The notes below the pieces were generated by a model. It was not told the DNA's origin, did no database searches, and was given only the letters and a program-made list of their open reading frames with translations. The position numbers and the translations under genes are program-made. Shown one piece after another: positions 7,929 through 17,790 of a stretch of 64,000 nt of DNA (within the stretch, counting starts at the first letter, position 1; every line of letters begins with the position of its first letter). Origin of the DNA: Variovorax paradoxus (GTDB lineage: Bacteria > Pseudomonadota > Gammaproteobacteria > Burkholderiales > Burkholderiaceae_C); the NCBI RefSeq assembly GCF_009498455.1, contig NZ_CP045644.1, positions 3,909,001 through 3,973,000 on the forward strand. Reading direction: 5' to 3'.

Positions 7929-9260
7929 ATGCCCCAGACCCTGAACGAACAACTGAGCCGCGAACAGCAAATTGCCGCCCTCGAAAAGGACTGGGCCACC
8001 AACCCGCGCTGGAAGGGCGTGAAGCGCGGCTACAGCGCCGCCGACGTGGTTCGCCTGCGCGGTTCGCTCCCCATCGAGCACACGCTGGCCAAGCGCGGTG
8101 CTGAAAAGCTCTGGGCCAAGATCAACGGCGGCGCCAAGAAGGGCTACGTGAACGCCTTCGGCGCGATCTCCGCCGGCCAGGCCATGCAGCAAGCCAAGGC
8201 TGGCCTGGAAGCCGTGTACCTGTCGGGCTGGCAAGTCGCCGCCGACGGCAACACCTCGGAAACGATGTACCCCGACCAGTCGCTGTACGCCTACGACTCG
8301 GTGCCGACGATGGTCCGTCGCATCAACAACACCTTCAAGCGCGCCGACGAAATCCAGTGGGGCCGCGGCATCAACCCGGGCGACAAGGAATTCATCGACT
8401 ACTTCCTGCCGATCGTGGCCGACGCTGAAGCCGGCTTCGGCGGCGTGCTGAACGCTTTCGAGCTGATGAAGAACATGATCGCGTCGGGCGCTGCCGGCGT
8501 TCACTTCGAAGACCAGCTGGCCGCCGTGAAGAAGTGCGGCCACATGGGTGGCAAGGTGCTCGTGCCGACGCAGGAAGCCTGCGAGAAGCTGATCTCGGCC
8601 CGCTTCGCTGCCGACGTCATGGGCGTGTCGACCATCGTTCTGGCCCGCACCGACGCGGAAGCCGCGAACCTGATCACGTCCGACCACGACGCCAACGACA
8701 AGGCGTTCCTGACGGGCGAGCGCACTCAAGAAGGCTTCTACCGCGTCAAGAACGGCTTGGAGCAAGCCATCAGCCGCGGCGTCGCCTACGCACCGTACGC
8801 CGACCTGGTGTGGTGCGAAACCGGCGTGCCTGACATCGGCTTCGCCCGTGAATTCGCGCAAGCCGTGCATGCCGCCTGCCCGGGCAAGCTGCTGTCGTAC
8901 AACTGCTCGCCGTCGTTCAACTGGAAGAAGAACCTGGACGACAAGCAGATCGCCTCGTTCCAGGAAGACCTGTCGGAGCTGGGCTACAAGTACCAGTTCA
9001 TCACGCTGGCCGGCATCCACATCAACTGGTTCAACACCTTCCAGTTCGCCCACGCGTATGCCAACGGCGAAGGCATGAAGCACTACGTGAACATGGTGCA
9101 GGAACCCGAGTTCGCCGCACGCGACAAGGGCTACACCTTCGTGTCGCACCAGCAGGAAGTCGGCGCCGGCTACTTCGACGACGTGACCACCGTGATCCAG
9201 GGCGGCTCGTCCAGCGTGAAGGCGCTGACCGGTTCGACCGAAGAAGAGCAGTTCCACTGA
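7929..9260 (+). CDS. aceA: Isocitrate lyase
   Basis: 443 aa, typical of the short bacterial class. It cleaves isocitrate to succinate and glyoxylate, the first step of the glyoxylate shunt used on acetate and fatty acids. Visible: WQVAADGNT and MYPDQSLY near residues 100-120, the catalytic loop [10 protein letters not shown] (family KKCGH, with the catalytic Cys), [12 protein letters not shown], and [13 protein letters not shown]. The ATG at 7929 is used; the frame is open to 7839 but that part is the operator region. It stands alone and ends at a strong terminator. Confidence 0.97.
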   Translation: MPQTLNEQLSREQQIAALEKDWATNPRWKGVKRGYSAADVVRLRGSLPIEHTLAKRGAEKLWAKINGGAKKGYVNAFGAISAGQAMQQAKAGLEAVYLSGWQVAADGNTSETMYPDQSLYAYDSVPTMVRRINNTFKRADEIQWGRGINPGDKEFIDYFLPIVADAEAGFGGVLNAFELMKNMIASGAAGVHFEDQLAAVKKCGHMGGKVLVPTQEACEKLISARFAADVMGVSTIVLARTDAEAANLITSDHDANDKAFLTGERTQEGFYRVKNGLEQAISRGVAYAPYADLVWCETGVPDIGFAREFAQAVHAACPGKLLSYNCSPSFNWKKNLDDKQIASFQEDLSELGYKYQFITLAGIHINWFNTFQFAHAYANGEGMKHYVNMVQEPEFAARDKGYTFVSHQQEVGAGYFDDVTTVIQGGSSSVKALTGSTEEEQFH

Positions 9261-9308
9261 GCTGCCTTCGCTGATCGCTGAGTGACGGCGCGTTGCGCTG
9301 TCGCCCCC

Positions 9309-9334
9309 AAGCCCGGCCCCGTGCCGGGCTTTTC
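9309..9334 (+). terminator. Intrinsic terminator after aceA
   Basis: AAGCCCGGC and GCCGGGCTT form a 9-bp stem with a short CCCGT loop, followed by a short T-tract. Confidence 0.85.
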
Positions 9335-9435
9335 CGTGGGCATTTCGACGAATGGGCGCGGCCTCACGGCCCCAGCAGGCAGCGGCTAGAATCGCCGACT
9401 CTGCACTCAACAAGAGCGAGAAAGGCACCTTGGTT

Positions 9436-9501
9436 ATGACACCGCGAACTACCCCGCAAGGATTCAGCGGCTTTTTCTTCTTCGAAGGAAAGGGCCGGTA
9501 G
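9436..9501 (+). CDS. Phe-rich leader peptide of the thrS-pheT operon
   Basis: A 21-codon ORF with AAAGG ten bases before the ATG. It opens MTPRTTPQ (three Thr codons) and contains one TTC and then four consecutive Phe codons (TTT TTC TTC TTC, 9472-9483) before the TAG at 9499-9501. The position just before mutually exclusive stems, and the Phe run, match leader peptides of the pheM/pheL type, in which ribosome stalling on uncharged tRNA-Phe prevents termination. The Thr codons upstream could add a minor response. It is too short for ordinary gene calling. Confidence 0.75.
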   Translation: MTPRTTPQGFSGFFFFEGKGR

Positions 9502-9567
9502 CCCCGCGCTCGCTGGTTTTTCCAGCGCACCAACCAAGCAAAGCGCGGCATCCACCGCGCTTTTTTG
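9502..9567 (+). promoter_or_regulatory. Transcription attenuator (antiterminator/terminator pair) before thrS
   Basis: Terminator: AAGCGCGG (9541-9548) pairs with CCGCGCTT (9555-9562), loop CATCCA, followed by a T-tract. Antiterminator: CCGCGCT (9504-9510) is perfectly complementary to AGCGCGG (9542-9548), so the two stems exclude each other. A small CGCTGG/CCAGCG hairpin (9511-9527) lies inside the antiterminator. A ribosome that reaches the leader stop at 9501 covers 9504-9510 and favours termination; one stalled on the Phe codons leaves it free and favours readthrough. Confidence 0.75.
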
Positions 9568-9589
9568 TTTTTCTCCCCGAGGTTTTCAC

Positions 9590-11497
9590 ATGATCCAGAT
9601 CACGCTCCCCGACAACTCGCGCCGCGAGTTCCCCGGCCCGGTTTCGGTGGCCGAAGTGGCCCAGTCCATCGGCCCCGGCCTCGCCAAGATGACGGTGGCC
9701 GGCAAGATCGACGGCAAGCTCGTCGATGCCAGCGACGTCATCGACCGTGACGCCAAGCTCCAGATCATCACGCCCAAGGACGACGAGGGCCTGGAGATCA
9801 TCCGCCACTCGACGGCCCACCTGGTCGGCCATGCGGTCAAGCAGCTCTACCCGGCGGCCAAGATGGTGATCGGGCCCGTGATCGACGAAGGCTTCTACTA
9901 CGACATCTCTTTCGAGCGCCCGTTCACGCCAGAGGACATGGCCGCCATCGAGGCGCGCATGCGCGAGCTGATTGCGCAGGACTACGACGTCGTCAAGAAG
10001 ATGACGCCGCGCGCGGAAGTCATCGAGGTCTTCAAGTCGCGCGGCGAGGACTACAAGCTGCGCCTGGTCGAAGACATGCCCGACGAGCAGGCCATGGGCC
10101 TGTACTACCACCAGGAATACGTCGACATGTGCCGCGGCCCGCACGTGCCGAACACGCGCTTCCTGAAGGTCTTCAAGCTCACGAAGCTGGCCGGCGCCTA
10201 CTGGCGCGGCGACGCCAAGAACGAGCAACTGCAGCGCATCTACGGCACGGCCTGGGCCGACAAGAAGCAGCTCGACCACTACATCCAGCGCATCGAGGAG
10301 GCCGAGAAGCGCGACCACCGCAAGCTGGGCAAGGAACTCGACCTGTTCCACATCGACGAAGTGGCGCCGGGCGTGGTGTTCTGGCACCCGAAGGGCTGGG
10401 CGCTCTGGCAGCAGGTCGAGCAGTACATGCGCGGCATCTACCGCGACACGGGCTACTGGGAAGTGAAGGGTCCGCAGATTCTCGACAAGAGCCTGTGGGA
10501 GAAGACGGGCCATTGGCAGAACTACCGCGACAACATGTTCACGACGGAATCGGAGAAGCGCGAGTACGCGCTGAAGCCGATGAACTGCCCGGGCCACGTG
10601 CTGATCTTCAAGAGCGATCTGCGCAGCTACCGCGACCTGCCGCTGCGCTACGGCGAGTTCGGCCAGTGCCACCGCAACGAGCCTAGCGGCGCGCTGCACG
10701 GCATCATGCGCGTGCGCGGCTTCACGCAGGACGACGGCCACATCTTCTGCACGGAAGACCAGATCCTCGACGAATGCATCGCCTACACGGCGCAGCTGCA
10801 GAAGGTGTATGCCGACTTCGGCTTCACGGACATCCTCTACAAGGTCGCGACGCGGCCCGAGAACCGCGTCGGCTCCGACGAGCTGTGGGACAAGGCCGAG
10901 CATGCGGTGATGGAGTCGCTGCGCCGCTCGGGCGTGGACTTCATCATCTCGCCCGGCGATGGCGCCTTCTACGGCCCGAAGATCGAATACACGCTGCGCG
11001 ACGCCATCGGCCGCCAGTGGCAGTGCGGCACGATGCAGGTCGACTTCAACACGGCAGAGCGCCTGGGCGGCGAGTACGTCACGGAATCGAGTGGCCGCGC
11101 CCACCCCGTGATGCTGCATCGCGCCATCGTCGGCAGCCTCGAGCGCTTCATCGGCATGCTCATCGAACACCACTCCGGCGCGATGCCCGCATGGCTCGCT
11201 CCGGTGCAGGTGGCGGTGCTCAATATCAGCGAAGGACAGGCCGATTACGCTGCGCAAGTTGCGAAAACGCTGCAAAATCAAGGGCTTAGAGTTCAGCTTG
11301 ATCTGCACAACGAAAAGATTACGTATAAAATACGGAAGCATTCGTTGCAAAAGCTCCCTTACATCCTCGTCGTGGGTGACAAGGAAAAGGAAGCAGGTGC
11401 CGTCGCAGTGCGCGCCCGGGGCAATCAAGACCTCGGTGCAATGTCCCTCGAATCGTTCACGCAACGGCTCGTCCAGGACGTTGCTGACAAGCGTTGA
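9590..11497 (+). CDS. thrS: Threonyl-tRNA synthetase
   Basis: 635 aa, full length. Domain order: TGS (residues 1-60), editing/SAD domain with [11 protein letters not shown] near residue 75, class II catalytic core with [10 protein letters not shown], motif 2 ([20 protein letters not shown]), and motif 3, then the anticodon-binding domain. It charges tRNA-Thr in the cytoplasm. It is the first structural gene of the translation operon, 28 bp after the attenuator stem. Confidence 0.98.
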   Translation: MIQITLPDNSRREFPGPVSVAEVAQSIGPGLAKMTVAGKIDGKLVDASDVIDRDAKLQIITPKDDEGLEIIRHSTAHLVGHAVKQLYPAAKMVIGPVIDEGFYYDISFERPFTPEDMAAIEARMRELIAQDYDVVKKMTPRAEVIEVFKSRGEDYKLRLVEDMPDEQAMGLYYHQEYVDMCRGPHVPNTRFLKVFKLTKLAGAYWRGDAKNEQLQRIYGTAWADKKQLDHYIQRIEEAEKRDHRKLGKELDLFHIDEVAPGVVFWHPKGWALWQQVEQYMRGIYRDTGYWEVKGPQILDKSLWEKTGHWQNYRDNMFTTESEKREYALKPMNCPGHVLIFKSDLRSYRDLPLRYGEFGQCHRNEPSGALHGIMRVRGFTQDDGHIFCTEDQILDECIAYTAQLQKVYADFGFTDILYKVATRPENRVGSDELWDKAEHAVMESLRRSGVDFIISPGDGAFYGPKIEYTLRDAIGRQWQCGTMQVDFNTAERLGGEYVTESSGRAHPVMLHRAIVGSLERFIGMLIEHHSGAMPAWLAPVQVAVLNISEGQADYAAQVAKTLQNQGLRVQLDLHNEKITYKIRKHSLQKLPYILVVGDKEKEAGAVAVRARGNQDLGAMSLESFTQRLVQDVADKR

Positions 11498-11607
11498 TTT
11501 GTCTCTGAAACACCCCATATGTTTCTCTGCCAAGTCGTGCCGCCTGTCCGCGAAGACTGAGCGGCGATCGCTACAGATTTTGTAGCAAACTTTGAAGGAT
11601 TCTGACC

Positions 11608-12222
11608 ATCGCTACTGCATTTCGCGACCGCCGCCACCGCGAGGAACGCCAACACCGCCTGAACCGGGAAATCATGGCCCCGGAAGTCCGCCTGGTCGGC
11701 CCGGAAAACGAGCCATTGGGTGTCATGAGCCTTTCCGAAGCCTTGCGCCTTGCGGGTGAGGCCGACGTGGATCTGGTGGAGGTCGTTGCTGCGGCCAATC
11801 CGCCCGTGTGCCGCCTGATCGAGTACGGAAAGTTCAAGTACCACGAGCAGAAGAAGGCAGCCGAGGCGAAGTCGAAGCAGAAGGTCATCGAGGTCAAGGA
11901 AATCAAGTTCCGGCCCGGTACCGACGATGGCGACTACAACATCAAGATGCGCAACATCAAGCGCTTTCTTGAAGAGGGCGACAAATGCAAGATCACGCTG
12001 CGCTTCCGCGGCCGCGAGATCACGCACCAGGAGCTCGGTCTGGCACTCTTGCAGCGCATTCGCGACGAACTGGGCGACACGATCATGGTCGAGCAGTTCC
12101 CGAAGCTGGAAGGCCGTCAGATGATCATGATGATCGCGCCGGGCCGCAAGAAGGTTGGCAGCGCGGCGCCGAAGCCGGCTGCAGACGCTGCGCCGGCAGC
12201 GGCGCCTACGGCAACCGCCTGA
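11608..12222 (+). CDS. infC: Translation initiation factor IF-3, ATC start
   Basis: 204 aa. The N-domain begins [12 protein letters not shown] and includes [20 protein letters not shown], followed by the lysine-rich linker ([15 protein letters not shown]) and the C-domain ([20 protein letters not shown]). An internal ATG at 11674 would remove 22 conserved residues. The frame instead begins at ATC 11608, preceded by GAAGGA (11594-11599) at ideal spacing. Rare initiators (ATT in E. coli) let IF-3 repress its own translation, and this fits the same rule. The C-terminus has an Ala/Pro-rich extension. Confidence 0.92.
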   Translation: MATAFRDRRHREERQHRLNREIMAPEVRLVGPENEPLGVMSLSEALRLAGEADVDLVEVVAAANPPVCRLIEYGKFKYHEQKKAAEAKSKQKVIEVKEIKFRPGTDDGDYNIKMRNIKRFLEEGDKCKITLRFRGREITHQELGLALLQRIRDELGDTIMVEQFPKLEGRQMIMMIAPGRKKVGSAAPKPAADAAPAAAPTATA

Positions 12223-12375
12223 GGCGTTTGCAGTAGACGGGTTTTGAAGGGATTTCGCCCTGGCCCGCATTTCGAAAGAAGTGCAGGCGGGGGCGAGATA
12301 AAGAAGTGTCTCGGGGCCAACAAGTCCGTGGAGTATCCGCGGCGCCTCACGAGCACAAACTAAAGGAGCATTCAT

Positions 12376-12579
12376 ATGCCCAAAATGAAGACCAAGAGCA
12401 GCGCGAAAAAACGTTTCCGCGTTCGTCCCGGTGGCACCGTCAAGCGCGGTCAAGCCTTCAAGCGTCACATCTTGACGAAGAAGACCACCAAGAACAAGCG
12501 TCACCTGCGTGGTGCAGTCGCAGTGCATGAGACCAACATGGTTTCTGTCGCCGCCATGCTGCCCGGCCGTGGCATTTAA
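12376..12579 (+). CDS. rpmI: 50S ribosomal protein L35
   Basis: 67 aa, basic: [16 protein letters not shown] at the N-terminus and the KNKRHLRG segment are diagnostic. AAGGAG precedes the ATG. The 153 bp between infC and rpmI hold no gene that I can see; in other bacteria this is where L20-dependent feedback acts. Confidence 0.98.
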   Translation: MPKMKTKSSAKKRFRVRPGGTVKRGQAFKRHILTKKTTKNKRHLRGAVAVHETNMVSVAAMLPGRGI

Positions 12580-12603
12580 TTCAGACGAACAAGGAGTAAA
12601 CAC

Positions 12604-12963
12604 ATGCCTCGCGTCAAACGTGGTGTAACGGCTCGCGCCCGCCACAAAAAAGTTCTCGCACTCGCCAAGGGTTTTCGCGGTCGCCGCGGTAATGTCTTCC
12701 GCGTCGCCAAACAGGCGGTGATGAAGGCTGGGCAATACGCCTACCGTGACCGTCGTACCAAGAAGCGCGTGTTCCGTCAGCTGTGGATTGCGCGTATCAA
12801 CGCCGCCTCGCGTGAACTGGGCCTGACCTACAGCCAGTTCGCCAACGGCATCCGCAAGGCGGGTATCGAGATCGACCGCAAGATGCTTGCGGACATCGCC
12901 GTGCACGACAAGGCCGCTTTTGCCGGCATCGTGGAGCAGGTCAAGGCCAAGCTGGCTGCTTGA
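12604..12963 (+). CDS. rplT: 50S ribosomal protein L20
   Basis: 119 aa, standard length: [16 protein letters not shown], then [31 protein letters not shown] and the C-terminal globular part ([20 protein letters not shown]). Binds 23S rRNA early in 50S assembly and, in several bacteria, represses the rpmI-rplT message. AAGGAG lies just upstream of the ATG. Confidence 0.98.
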   Translation: MPRVKRGVTARARHKKVLALAKGFRGRRGNVFRVAKQAVMKAGQYAYRDRRTKKRVFRQLWIARINAASRELGLTYSQFANGIRKAGIEIDRKMLADIAVHDKAAFAGIVEQVKAKLAA

Positions 12964-13015
12964 TTTTGCACAGCAGGTTGCCGTCTCCGGACGGCTTCTT
13001 GCGCCCACGGCTCAA

Positions 13016-13050
13016 GGGCTGGCGCTTGAAAAGGCTCCAGCTCTTTTTTA
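13016..13050 (+). terminator. Terminator-like hairpin between rplT and pheS
   Basis: GGGCTGG (13016-13022) and CCAGCTC (13037-13043) pair (one G-U), followed by six Ts. It probably gives partial termination that lowers pheST relative to the ribosomal proteins. I found no second leader peptide in front of it. Confidence 0.55.
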
Positions 13051-13075
13051 TTTCCCCTCGAAGATTTTTGTTGCT

Positions 13076-14152
13076 ATGAACGAGTTGGACTCCCTGGTCG
13101 ACACCGCACGCGCCGCCTTCGCTGAAGCGAAAACGCCCGCAGAGCTCGAAAACGCCAAGGCCCAGTTCCTTGGCAAGTCGGGCCGCATCACCGAGCTGAT
13201 GAAGGGCATGGCCGCGCTGAGTGTCGAAGAGAAGAAGTCCCGCGGCGCCGCGATCAACGTCGGCAAGCAGGCCATCGAGGCCGCACTGACCGACCGCCGC
13301 CAGCAACTCGCCGACGAAGAACTCTCGCTGCAATTGCGCGCCGAAGCGCTCGACGTGAGCCTGCCCGGCCGCCACCGCGCCGGCGGCGGACTGCACCCCG
13401 TGAGCCGCACGCTGGAGCGCATCGAAGAAATCTTCTCGAGCATGGGCTTCGACGTTGCCGACGGCCCCGAGATCGAGAGCGACTGGCACAGCTTCACCTC
13501 GCTGAACAACCCGCCGAACCACCCGGCGCGTTCGATGCAGGACACCTTCTACGTCGACCTCAAGGGCGACGACGGCATTCCTTACAACCTGCGTCCGCAC
13601 ACCAGCCCGATGCAGGTGCGCTATGCCCATCAGCACACCAAGAAGTACGCGGCCGAATTTGCCGCTGCTGCCGCCGACACCACCGGCACCTTGAAGGCGC
13701 CCGAGATCCGCGTGATCGCGCCGGGACGCACCTACCGCGTCGACAGTGACGCCACGCACTCGCCCATGTTCCACCAGTGCGAAGGCCTGTGGCTCGGCGA
13801 GAACGTGAGCTTCAAGGACCTGAAGGTCGTCTTCACCGACTTCTGCCGCACCTTCTTCGAGCGCGACGACCTCGTGCTGCGCTTCCGTCCGAGCTTCTTC
13901 CCGTTCACCGAGCCGAGCGCCGAGATCGACATCCAGTTCGCGAGCGGCCCGCTGGCCGGCCGCTGGCTTGAAGTCGCCGGTTCGGGCCAGGTGCACCCGA
14001 ACGTCGTGCGCAACATGGGCCTGGACCCCGAGCGCTACATCGGCTTCGCCTTCGGCATGGGCCCCGACCGGCTCACCATGCTGCGCTACGGCGTGAACGA
14101 CCTGCGCCTCTTCTTCGACGGCGACCTGCGTTTTCTCTCGCAGTTCCAGTAA
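13076..14152 (+). CDS. pheS: Phenylalanyl-tRNA synthetase alpha subunit
   Basis: 358 aa. An N-terminal coiled coil (about residues 1-100) binds tRNA-Phe, then the class II catalytic domain: [20 protein letters not shown], the motif 2 region ([11 protein letters not shown]), and motif 3 ([20 protein letters not shown]). The ATG at 13076 gives the normal N-terminus ([11 protein letters not shown]); the frame extends upstream into rplT without support. Works as an alpha2-beta2 tetramer with PheT. Confidence 0.97.
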   Translation: MNELDSLVDTARAAFAEAKTPAELENAKAQFLGKSGRITELMKGMAALSVEEKKSRGAAINVGKQAIEAALTDRRQQLADEELSLQLRAEALDVSLPGRHRAGGGLHPVSRTLERIEEIFSSMGFDVADGPEIESDWHSFTSLNNPPNHPARSMQDTFYVDLKGDDGIPYNLRPHTSPMQVRYAHQHTKKYAAEFAAAAADTTGTLKAPEIRVIAPGRTYRVDSDATHSPMFHQCEGLWLGENVSFKDLKVVFTDFCRTFFERDDLVLRFRPSFFPFTEPSAEIDIQFASGPLAGRWLEVAGSGQVHPNVVRNMGLDPERYIGFAFGMGPDRLTMLRYGVNDLRLFFDGDLRFLSQFQ

Positions 14153-14197
14153 GCACGCCCCCTCCACAGATAGAAAAACCAGATCGAGATCGAAGAG

Positions 14198-16639
14198 ATG
14201 CAATTCCCGGAATCCTGGCTGCGCGAGTTCTGCAACCCGCCCCTCGACAGCGCCGCACTGGCCGAAACGCTCACCATGGGCGGCTTCGAGGTTGAAGAGC
14301 GCCGTCCGGTGGCGCCGCCTTTCACGCGCATCGTGGTCGGCGAAATCAAGGAAGCCGAGCAGCACCCGAATGCCGACCGCTTGCGCGTGTGTCAGGTCGA
14401 CGTGGGGCAGGGCGCCTTGCTGAACATCGTGTGCGGCGCGCCGAATGCGCGCGTCGGCATCAAGGTGCCGTGCGCCCTCGTCGGCGCCGAACTGCCGCCG
14501 GGTGAAGACGGCAAGCCTTTCCTCATCAAGCTGGGCAAGCTGCGCGGTGTCGAGAGCGAGGGCATGTTGTGCTCGGCGCGTGAACTCGGCCTGAGCGAAG
14601 ACCACGGCGGCCTGCTCGAACTCGACGCCGATGCACCCCTCGGCGCCGACGTGCGCGACGTGCTCAAGCTCGACGACGCACTGCTCACCCTCAAGCTCAC
14701 GCCCAACCTGGCGCACGGCCTCAGTGTGTACGGCGTGGCGCGCGAACTCGCAGCGCTCACCGGCGCACCGCTGAAGACGCCGGCCATGGTGCCCGTGGCC
14801 ACGTCGTTCGCCGACGTGCTGCCGGTCAAGGTCGAAGCGCCTGACCTGTGCGGTCGTTTCTCCGGTCGCATCGTGCGCGGCGTGAACACCAAGGTCGCCA
14901 CGCCGCCCTGGATGGTCGAGCGCCTCGCGCGTTGCGGCCAGCGCAGCGTGACGCCGCTGGTCGACATCTCGAACTACATGATGTTCGAGTACGGCCAGCC
15001 CAGTCACATCTTCGACCTCGACAAGATCCATGGCGGCCTCACGGTGCGCTGGGGCAAGGCGGGCGAACAGCTCAAGCTGCTCAACGGCACGACGATCACC
15101 GTCGACGAGAAGGTCGGCGTCATCGCGGACGACCGCGAAGTCGAATCGCTCGCCGGCATCATGGGCGGCGACGCCACCTCGGTGTCCGACGACACGCGCA
15201 ACATCTACGTCGAGGCCGCGTTCTGGTGGCCCGAGGCCGTGCAAGGCCGTTCGCGCCGCTTCAACTTCTCGACCGACGCCGGTCACCGCTACGAACGCGG
15301 TGTCGACCCGAGCCGCACGGTGCAGATCATCGAGCGGATCACGCAACTGATCGTCGAGATCTGCGGCGGCGAAGCCGGCCAGATGGACGACCAGACCTTG
15401 CGCCTGCCCGAAGCCGCGCCCGTCACGCTGCGCGTGGCCCGCGCTGCACGCGTCATCGGCATGCCGCTGACGCAGGCGCAATGCGCCGACGCGCTCAACC
15501 GCCTCGGCTTCGCCCTCACCGAAGGCGAAGGCACGTTGACCGTCACGCCGCCGCCGCACCGCTTCGACCTGCTGATCGAAGAAGACCTGATCGAAGAAGT
15601 GGCGCGCCTGATCGGCTTCAACAACCTGCCGACCACCGCACCGCTCGCGCCCATCACGGCCCGCGTGCGTCCCGAAGCACAGCGCAGCCGTTTCGCAGTG
15701 CGTCGCAGCATTGCAGCGCTGGGCTACCAGGAAACCATCAACTTCAGCTTCGTCGAAGCGCACTGGGAGCAGGACCTCGCGGGCAATGCCAACCCGGTCA
15801 AGCTGCTGAACCCCATCGCCAGCCAGATGAGCGTGATGCGCTCCTCGCTGCTCGGCTCGCTGCTGCAGGTGCTCAAGTTCAACCTCGACCGCAAGGCACC
15901 GCGCGTGCGCGTGTTCGAACTGGGCCGCGTGTTCCTGCGCGACGACACCGTCGTCACCACCGACAGCACCGTGCGCGGTGTGAACCAGCCCATGCGCGTG
16001 GCCGGCCTCGCCTGGGGCGATGCCGAGGCGTCGCGCTGGGACGGCAAGCCGCAACGCGCCGACTTCTACGACGTCAAGGGCGACGTCGAAGCGCTGCTCG
16101 CACCGCGCGTGCCGACCTTCGAGGCGGCCGAGCACCCGGCCCTGCACCCCGGCCGTTCGGCCCGTGTGCTGCTGGACGGCCAGGCCGTCGGCTTCATCGG
16201 CGAGCTGCACCCGCGCTGGCGCCAGAAGTGGGACTTCACCCAGGCGCCCGTGCTGTTTGAGCTGGACCTCGACGCCGTCACGGCGCGGGCCGTGCCCGTG
16301 GCGCAGCCGGTGCCCAAGCTCCAGGCTGTCGAGCGCGACATCGCGGTCGTCGTGGCCGAAGCGGTGTCGCACGATGCGCTGATGCAGGCCATCCGTGCGG
16401 GCGCATCCGCCTCGGGTCTGCTGCGCGATGCGACGCTGTTCGACATCTACCGTCCGCAGCCGTTGCGCGAAGGCGCCGTGGCGGCGCCGGGTGCGTTGGC
16501 ACCGGGCGAGAAGAGCATGGCCGTGCGCCTGACCTTCCAGAGCGATGTCGCCACGCTGACGGACGAGCAGGTCGAACCTGCTGTCCGTGCAATCGTCGAA
16601 CAACTGGGCGCCACCCTGGGCGGCCGCTTGAGGGGATGA
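14198..16639 (+). CDS. pheT: Phenylalanyl-tRNA synthetase beta subunit
   Basis: 813 aa, full length: MQFPESWLREFCNPPL, the EMAP/tRNA-binding domain (NADRLRVCQVDVGQG), B3/B4 editing, B5, and the FDX-ACB anticodon-binding end (RDIAVVVAEAVSHDALMQAI). It lies 45 bp after pheS. Its TGA overlaps the ihfA start by four bases, which implies translational coupling. Confidence 0.98.
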   Translation: MQFPESWLREFCNPPLDSAALAETLTMGGFEVEERRPVAPPFTRIVVGEIKEAEQHPNADRLRVCQVDVGQGALLNIVCGAPNARVGIKVPCALVGAELPPGEDGKPFLIKLGKLRGVESEGMLCSARELGLSEDHGGLLELDADAPLGADVRDVLKLDDALLTLKLTPNLAHGLSVYGVARELAALTGAPLKTPAMVPVATSFADVLPVKVEAPDLCGRFSGRIVRGVNTKVATPPWMVERLARCGQRSVTPLVDISNYMMFEYGQPSHIFDLDKIHGGLTVRWGKAGEQLKLLNGTTITVDEKVGVIADDREVESLAGIMGGDATSVSDDTRNIYVEAAFWWPEAVQGRSRRFNFSTDAGHRYERGVDPSRTVQIIERITQLIVEICGGEAGQMDDQTLRLPEAAPVTLRVARAARVIGMPLTQAQCADALNRLGFALTEGEGTLTVTPPPHRFDLLIEEDLIEEVARLIGFNNLPTTAPLAPITARVRPEAQRSRFAVRRSIAALGYQETINFSFVEAHWEQDLAGNANPVKLLNPIASQMSVMRSSLLGSLLQVLKFNLDRKAPRVRVFELGRVFLRDDTVVTTDSTVRGVNQPMRVAGLAWGDAEASRWDGKPQRADFYDVKGDVEALLAPRVPTFEAAEHPALHPGRSARVLLDGQAVGFIGELHPRWRQKWDFTQAPVLFELDLDAVTARAVPVAQPVPKLQAVERDIAVVVAEAVSHDALMQAIRAGASASGLLRDATLFDIYRPQPLREGAVAAPGALAPGEKSMAVRLTFQSDVATLTDEQVEPAVRAIVEQLGATLGGRLRG

Positions 16640-17016
16640 AGATGAACGCCGCCGAATTCACGCTCGAAGCCCTCGAAACGCCGGCGCTCACCAAGGCGCA
16701 CCTGGCCGACCTCCTGTTCGAGCAGATCGGCCTGAACAAGCGTGAGTCGAAGGACATGGTGGAGGCGTTCTTCGAGCTCGTTGCCGGCAGCCTCATCGAA
16801 GGCACGGACGTGAAGATCTCGGGCTTCGGCAACTTCCAGATCCGCGTCAAGGCGCCGCGCCCGGGGCGCAACCCGCGCACCGGTGAAGCCATTCCGATCG
16901 GCGAGCGCCGCGTGGCGACCTTCCATGCGAGCGCGAAGCTCAAGGAGCAGATCCAGGGCAGCATCGAGCCGCAGGACGGCACTTCCGAAGTCGAGTGGAG
17001 CCTGGGCGCGGAATAG
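16636..17016 (+). CDS. ihfA: Integration host factor alpha subunit
   Basis: 126 aa. The HU/IHF fold spans about residues 12-105: LTKAHLADLLFEQIGLNKRE, VKISGFGNFQIRVKAPRPGRNPRTGE, with the DNA-intercalating proline in the RNPRTG arm. It is about 20 residues longer than E. coli IhfA, at both ends. Forms a heterodimer with IhfB and bends DNA. As the last gene of the pheST operon it keeps the order seen in enterobacteria; the PheT stop overlaps its ATG. Confidence 0.95.
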   Translation: MKMNAAEFTLEALETPALTKAHLADLLFEQIGLNKRESKDMVEAFFELVAGSLIEGTDVKISGFGNFQIRVKAPRPGRNPRTGEAIPIGERRVATFHASAKLKEQIQGSIEPQDGTSEVEWSLGAE

Positions 17017-17089
17017 TGCTTGGTGCTGTGCTGCCGCGTAGAGTAATCTATGAGGTTTCCCGCGCACAGTCTTGATTTCAATGGAAATA

Positions 17090-17548
17090 ATGGAGAAAGC
17101 GCTCCCGCCGATTCCAGTCAAACGCTACTTCACCATCGGTGAGGTCGGCGAGCTTTGCGGTGTGAAGCCGCACGTGCTGCGCTATTGGGAGCAGGAGTTC
17201 ACGCAGCTCCGCCCGATGAAGCGGCGCGGCAATCGTCGCTACTACCAGCACCATGAAGTGCTGATGATCCGCCGCATCCGCGACCTGCTCTACGACCAAG
17301 GCTTCACCATCAGCGGTGCGCGCAACAAGCTGCAGGAGCTCACGCAGGGCGAGCGCGATCGCCGCAAGGCAGGCGAAGTGCCGCTCGAAGGCCTGGAGGC
17401 CATCGAGATCGGCCAAGAGGAATTCGACGCTGCCGTGCAGGACGAGCCCGGGGCTGCAGCGACCACGCAGACCGTCGACCTGTCGCAGTTGTTGCACCTT
17501 CGCCGCGAGCTTTTTGAAATTCGTGAGCTGCTGACTGTCGGACACTGA
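17090..17548 (+). CDS. MerR family regulator
   Basis: 152 aa. The N-terminal winged helix (KRYFTIGEVGELCGVKPHVL, RYWEQEFTQLRPMKRRGNRR) is the MlrA/BldC-like type commonly found right after ihfA in beta-proteobacteria. The C-terminus is acidic and ends with a coiled coil (LLHLRRELFEIRELL). No metal-binding Cys cluster is seen, so it is not a metal sensor. Starts at 17081 or 17090 are both possible; MEKALPPIP is taken as the N-terminus. The target is unknown. Confidence 0.85.
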   Translation: MEKALPPIPVKRYFTIGEVGELCGVKPHVLRYWEQEFTQLRPMKRRGNRRYYQHHEVLMIRRIRDLLYDQGFTISGARNKLQELTQGERDRRKAGEVPLEGLEAIEIGQEEFDAAVQDEPGAAATTQTVDLSQLLHLRRELFEIRELLTVGH

Positions 17549-17559
17549 ATTTAGCCCGC

Positions 17560-17565
17560 TATAAT
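17560..17565 (+). promoter_or_regulatory. -10 box of the tRNA-Pro gene
   Basis: A perfect TATAAT ends 9 bp before the tRNA gene. No good -35 hexamer is seen at 16-18 bp; TGTCGG is the nearest. Confidence 0.7.
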
Positions 17566-17574
17566 CGAGAGCTT

Positions 17575-17651
17575 CGGTGTGTGGCGCAGCCTGGTAGCGC
17601 ACTTGCATGGGGTGCAAGGGGTCGAAGGTTCGAATCCTTTCACACCGACCA
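17575..17651 (+). tRNA. tRNA-Pro(GGG)
   Basis: 77 nt with encoded CCA. Acceptor CGGTGTG pairs with CACACCG; the anticodon arm CTTGC-ATGGGGT-GCAAG gives anticodon GGG; the T-arm has GGTTCGAATCC. All genes to the right have phage character, so the 3' half of this tRNA is the probable attachment site (inference). Confidence 0.97.
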
Positions 17652-17669
17652 ATAATAAGTAATGAAATC

Positions 17670-17707
17670 AACGGCTTAGGGCTTACCACCCTAGGCCGTT
17701 TTTCTTT
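17670..17707 (+). terminator. Terminator of the tRNA-Pro transcript
   Basis: AACGGCTTAGGG and CCCTAGGCCGTT form a 12-bp stem (one G-U) with loop CTTACCA, followed by TTTTTCTTT. Confidence 0.85.
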
Positions 17708-17718
17708 GTGTTTTCGAT

Positions 17719-17740
17719 CTGGAACCACTACTGGAACCAC
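17719..17740. repeat. Tandem CTGGAACCAC direct repeat beside the putative att site
   Basis: Two copies of CTGGAACCAC (17719-17728, 17731-17740) lie just past the tRNA terminator. They may be integrase arm-binding sites or an attachment-core remnant; no integrase gene is in the window to test this. The rest of 17652-17839 holds no gene that I can support. Confidence 0.35.
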
Positions 17741-17790
17741 TTGCAGTGCGCTCGGTTGGAATAACCTGACACTGACGCACCCAAACGGCC

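Noticed and set aside
12941..16603. Long minus-strand open frame across pheS-pheT (1220 codons)
   Set aside because: Shadow of a high-GC gene: it is antisense to pheS and pheT, has no start signals and no plausible domain.
17078..17740. Minus-strand frame across the MerR and tRNA genes as an integrase remnant
   Set aside because: It is antisense to merR and crosses the tRNA; no integrase motif is visible.
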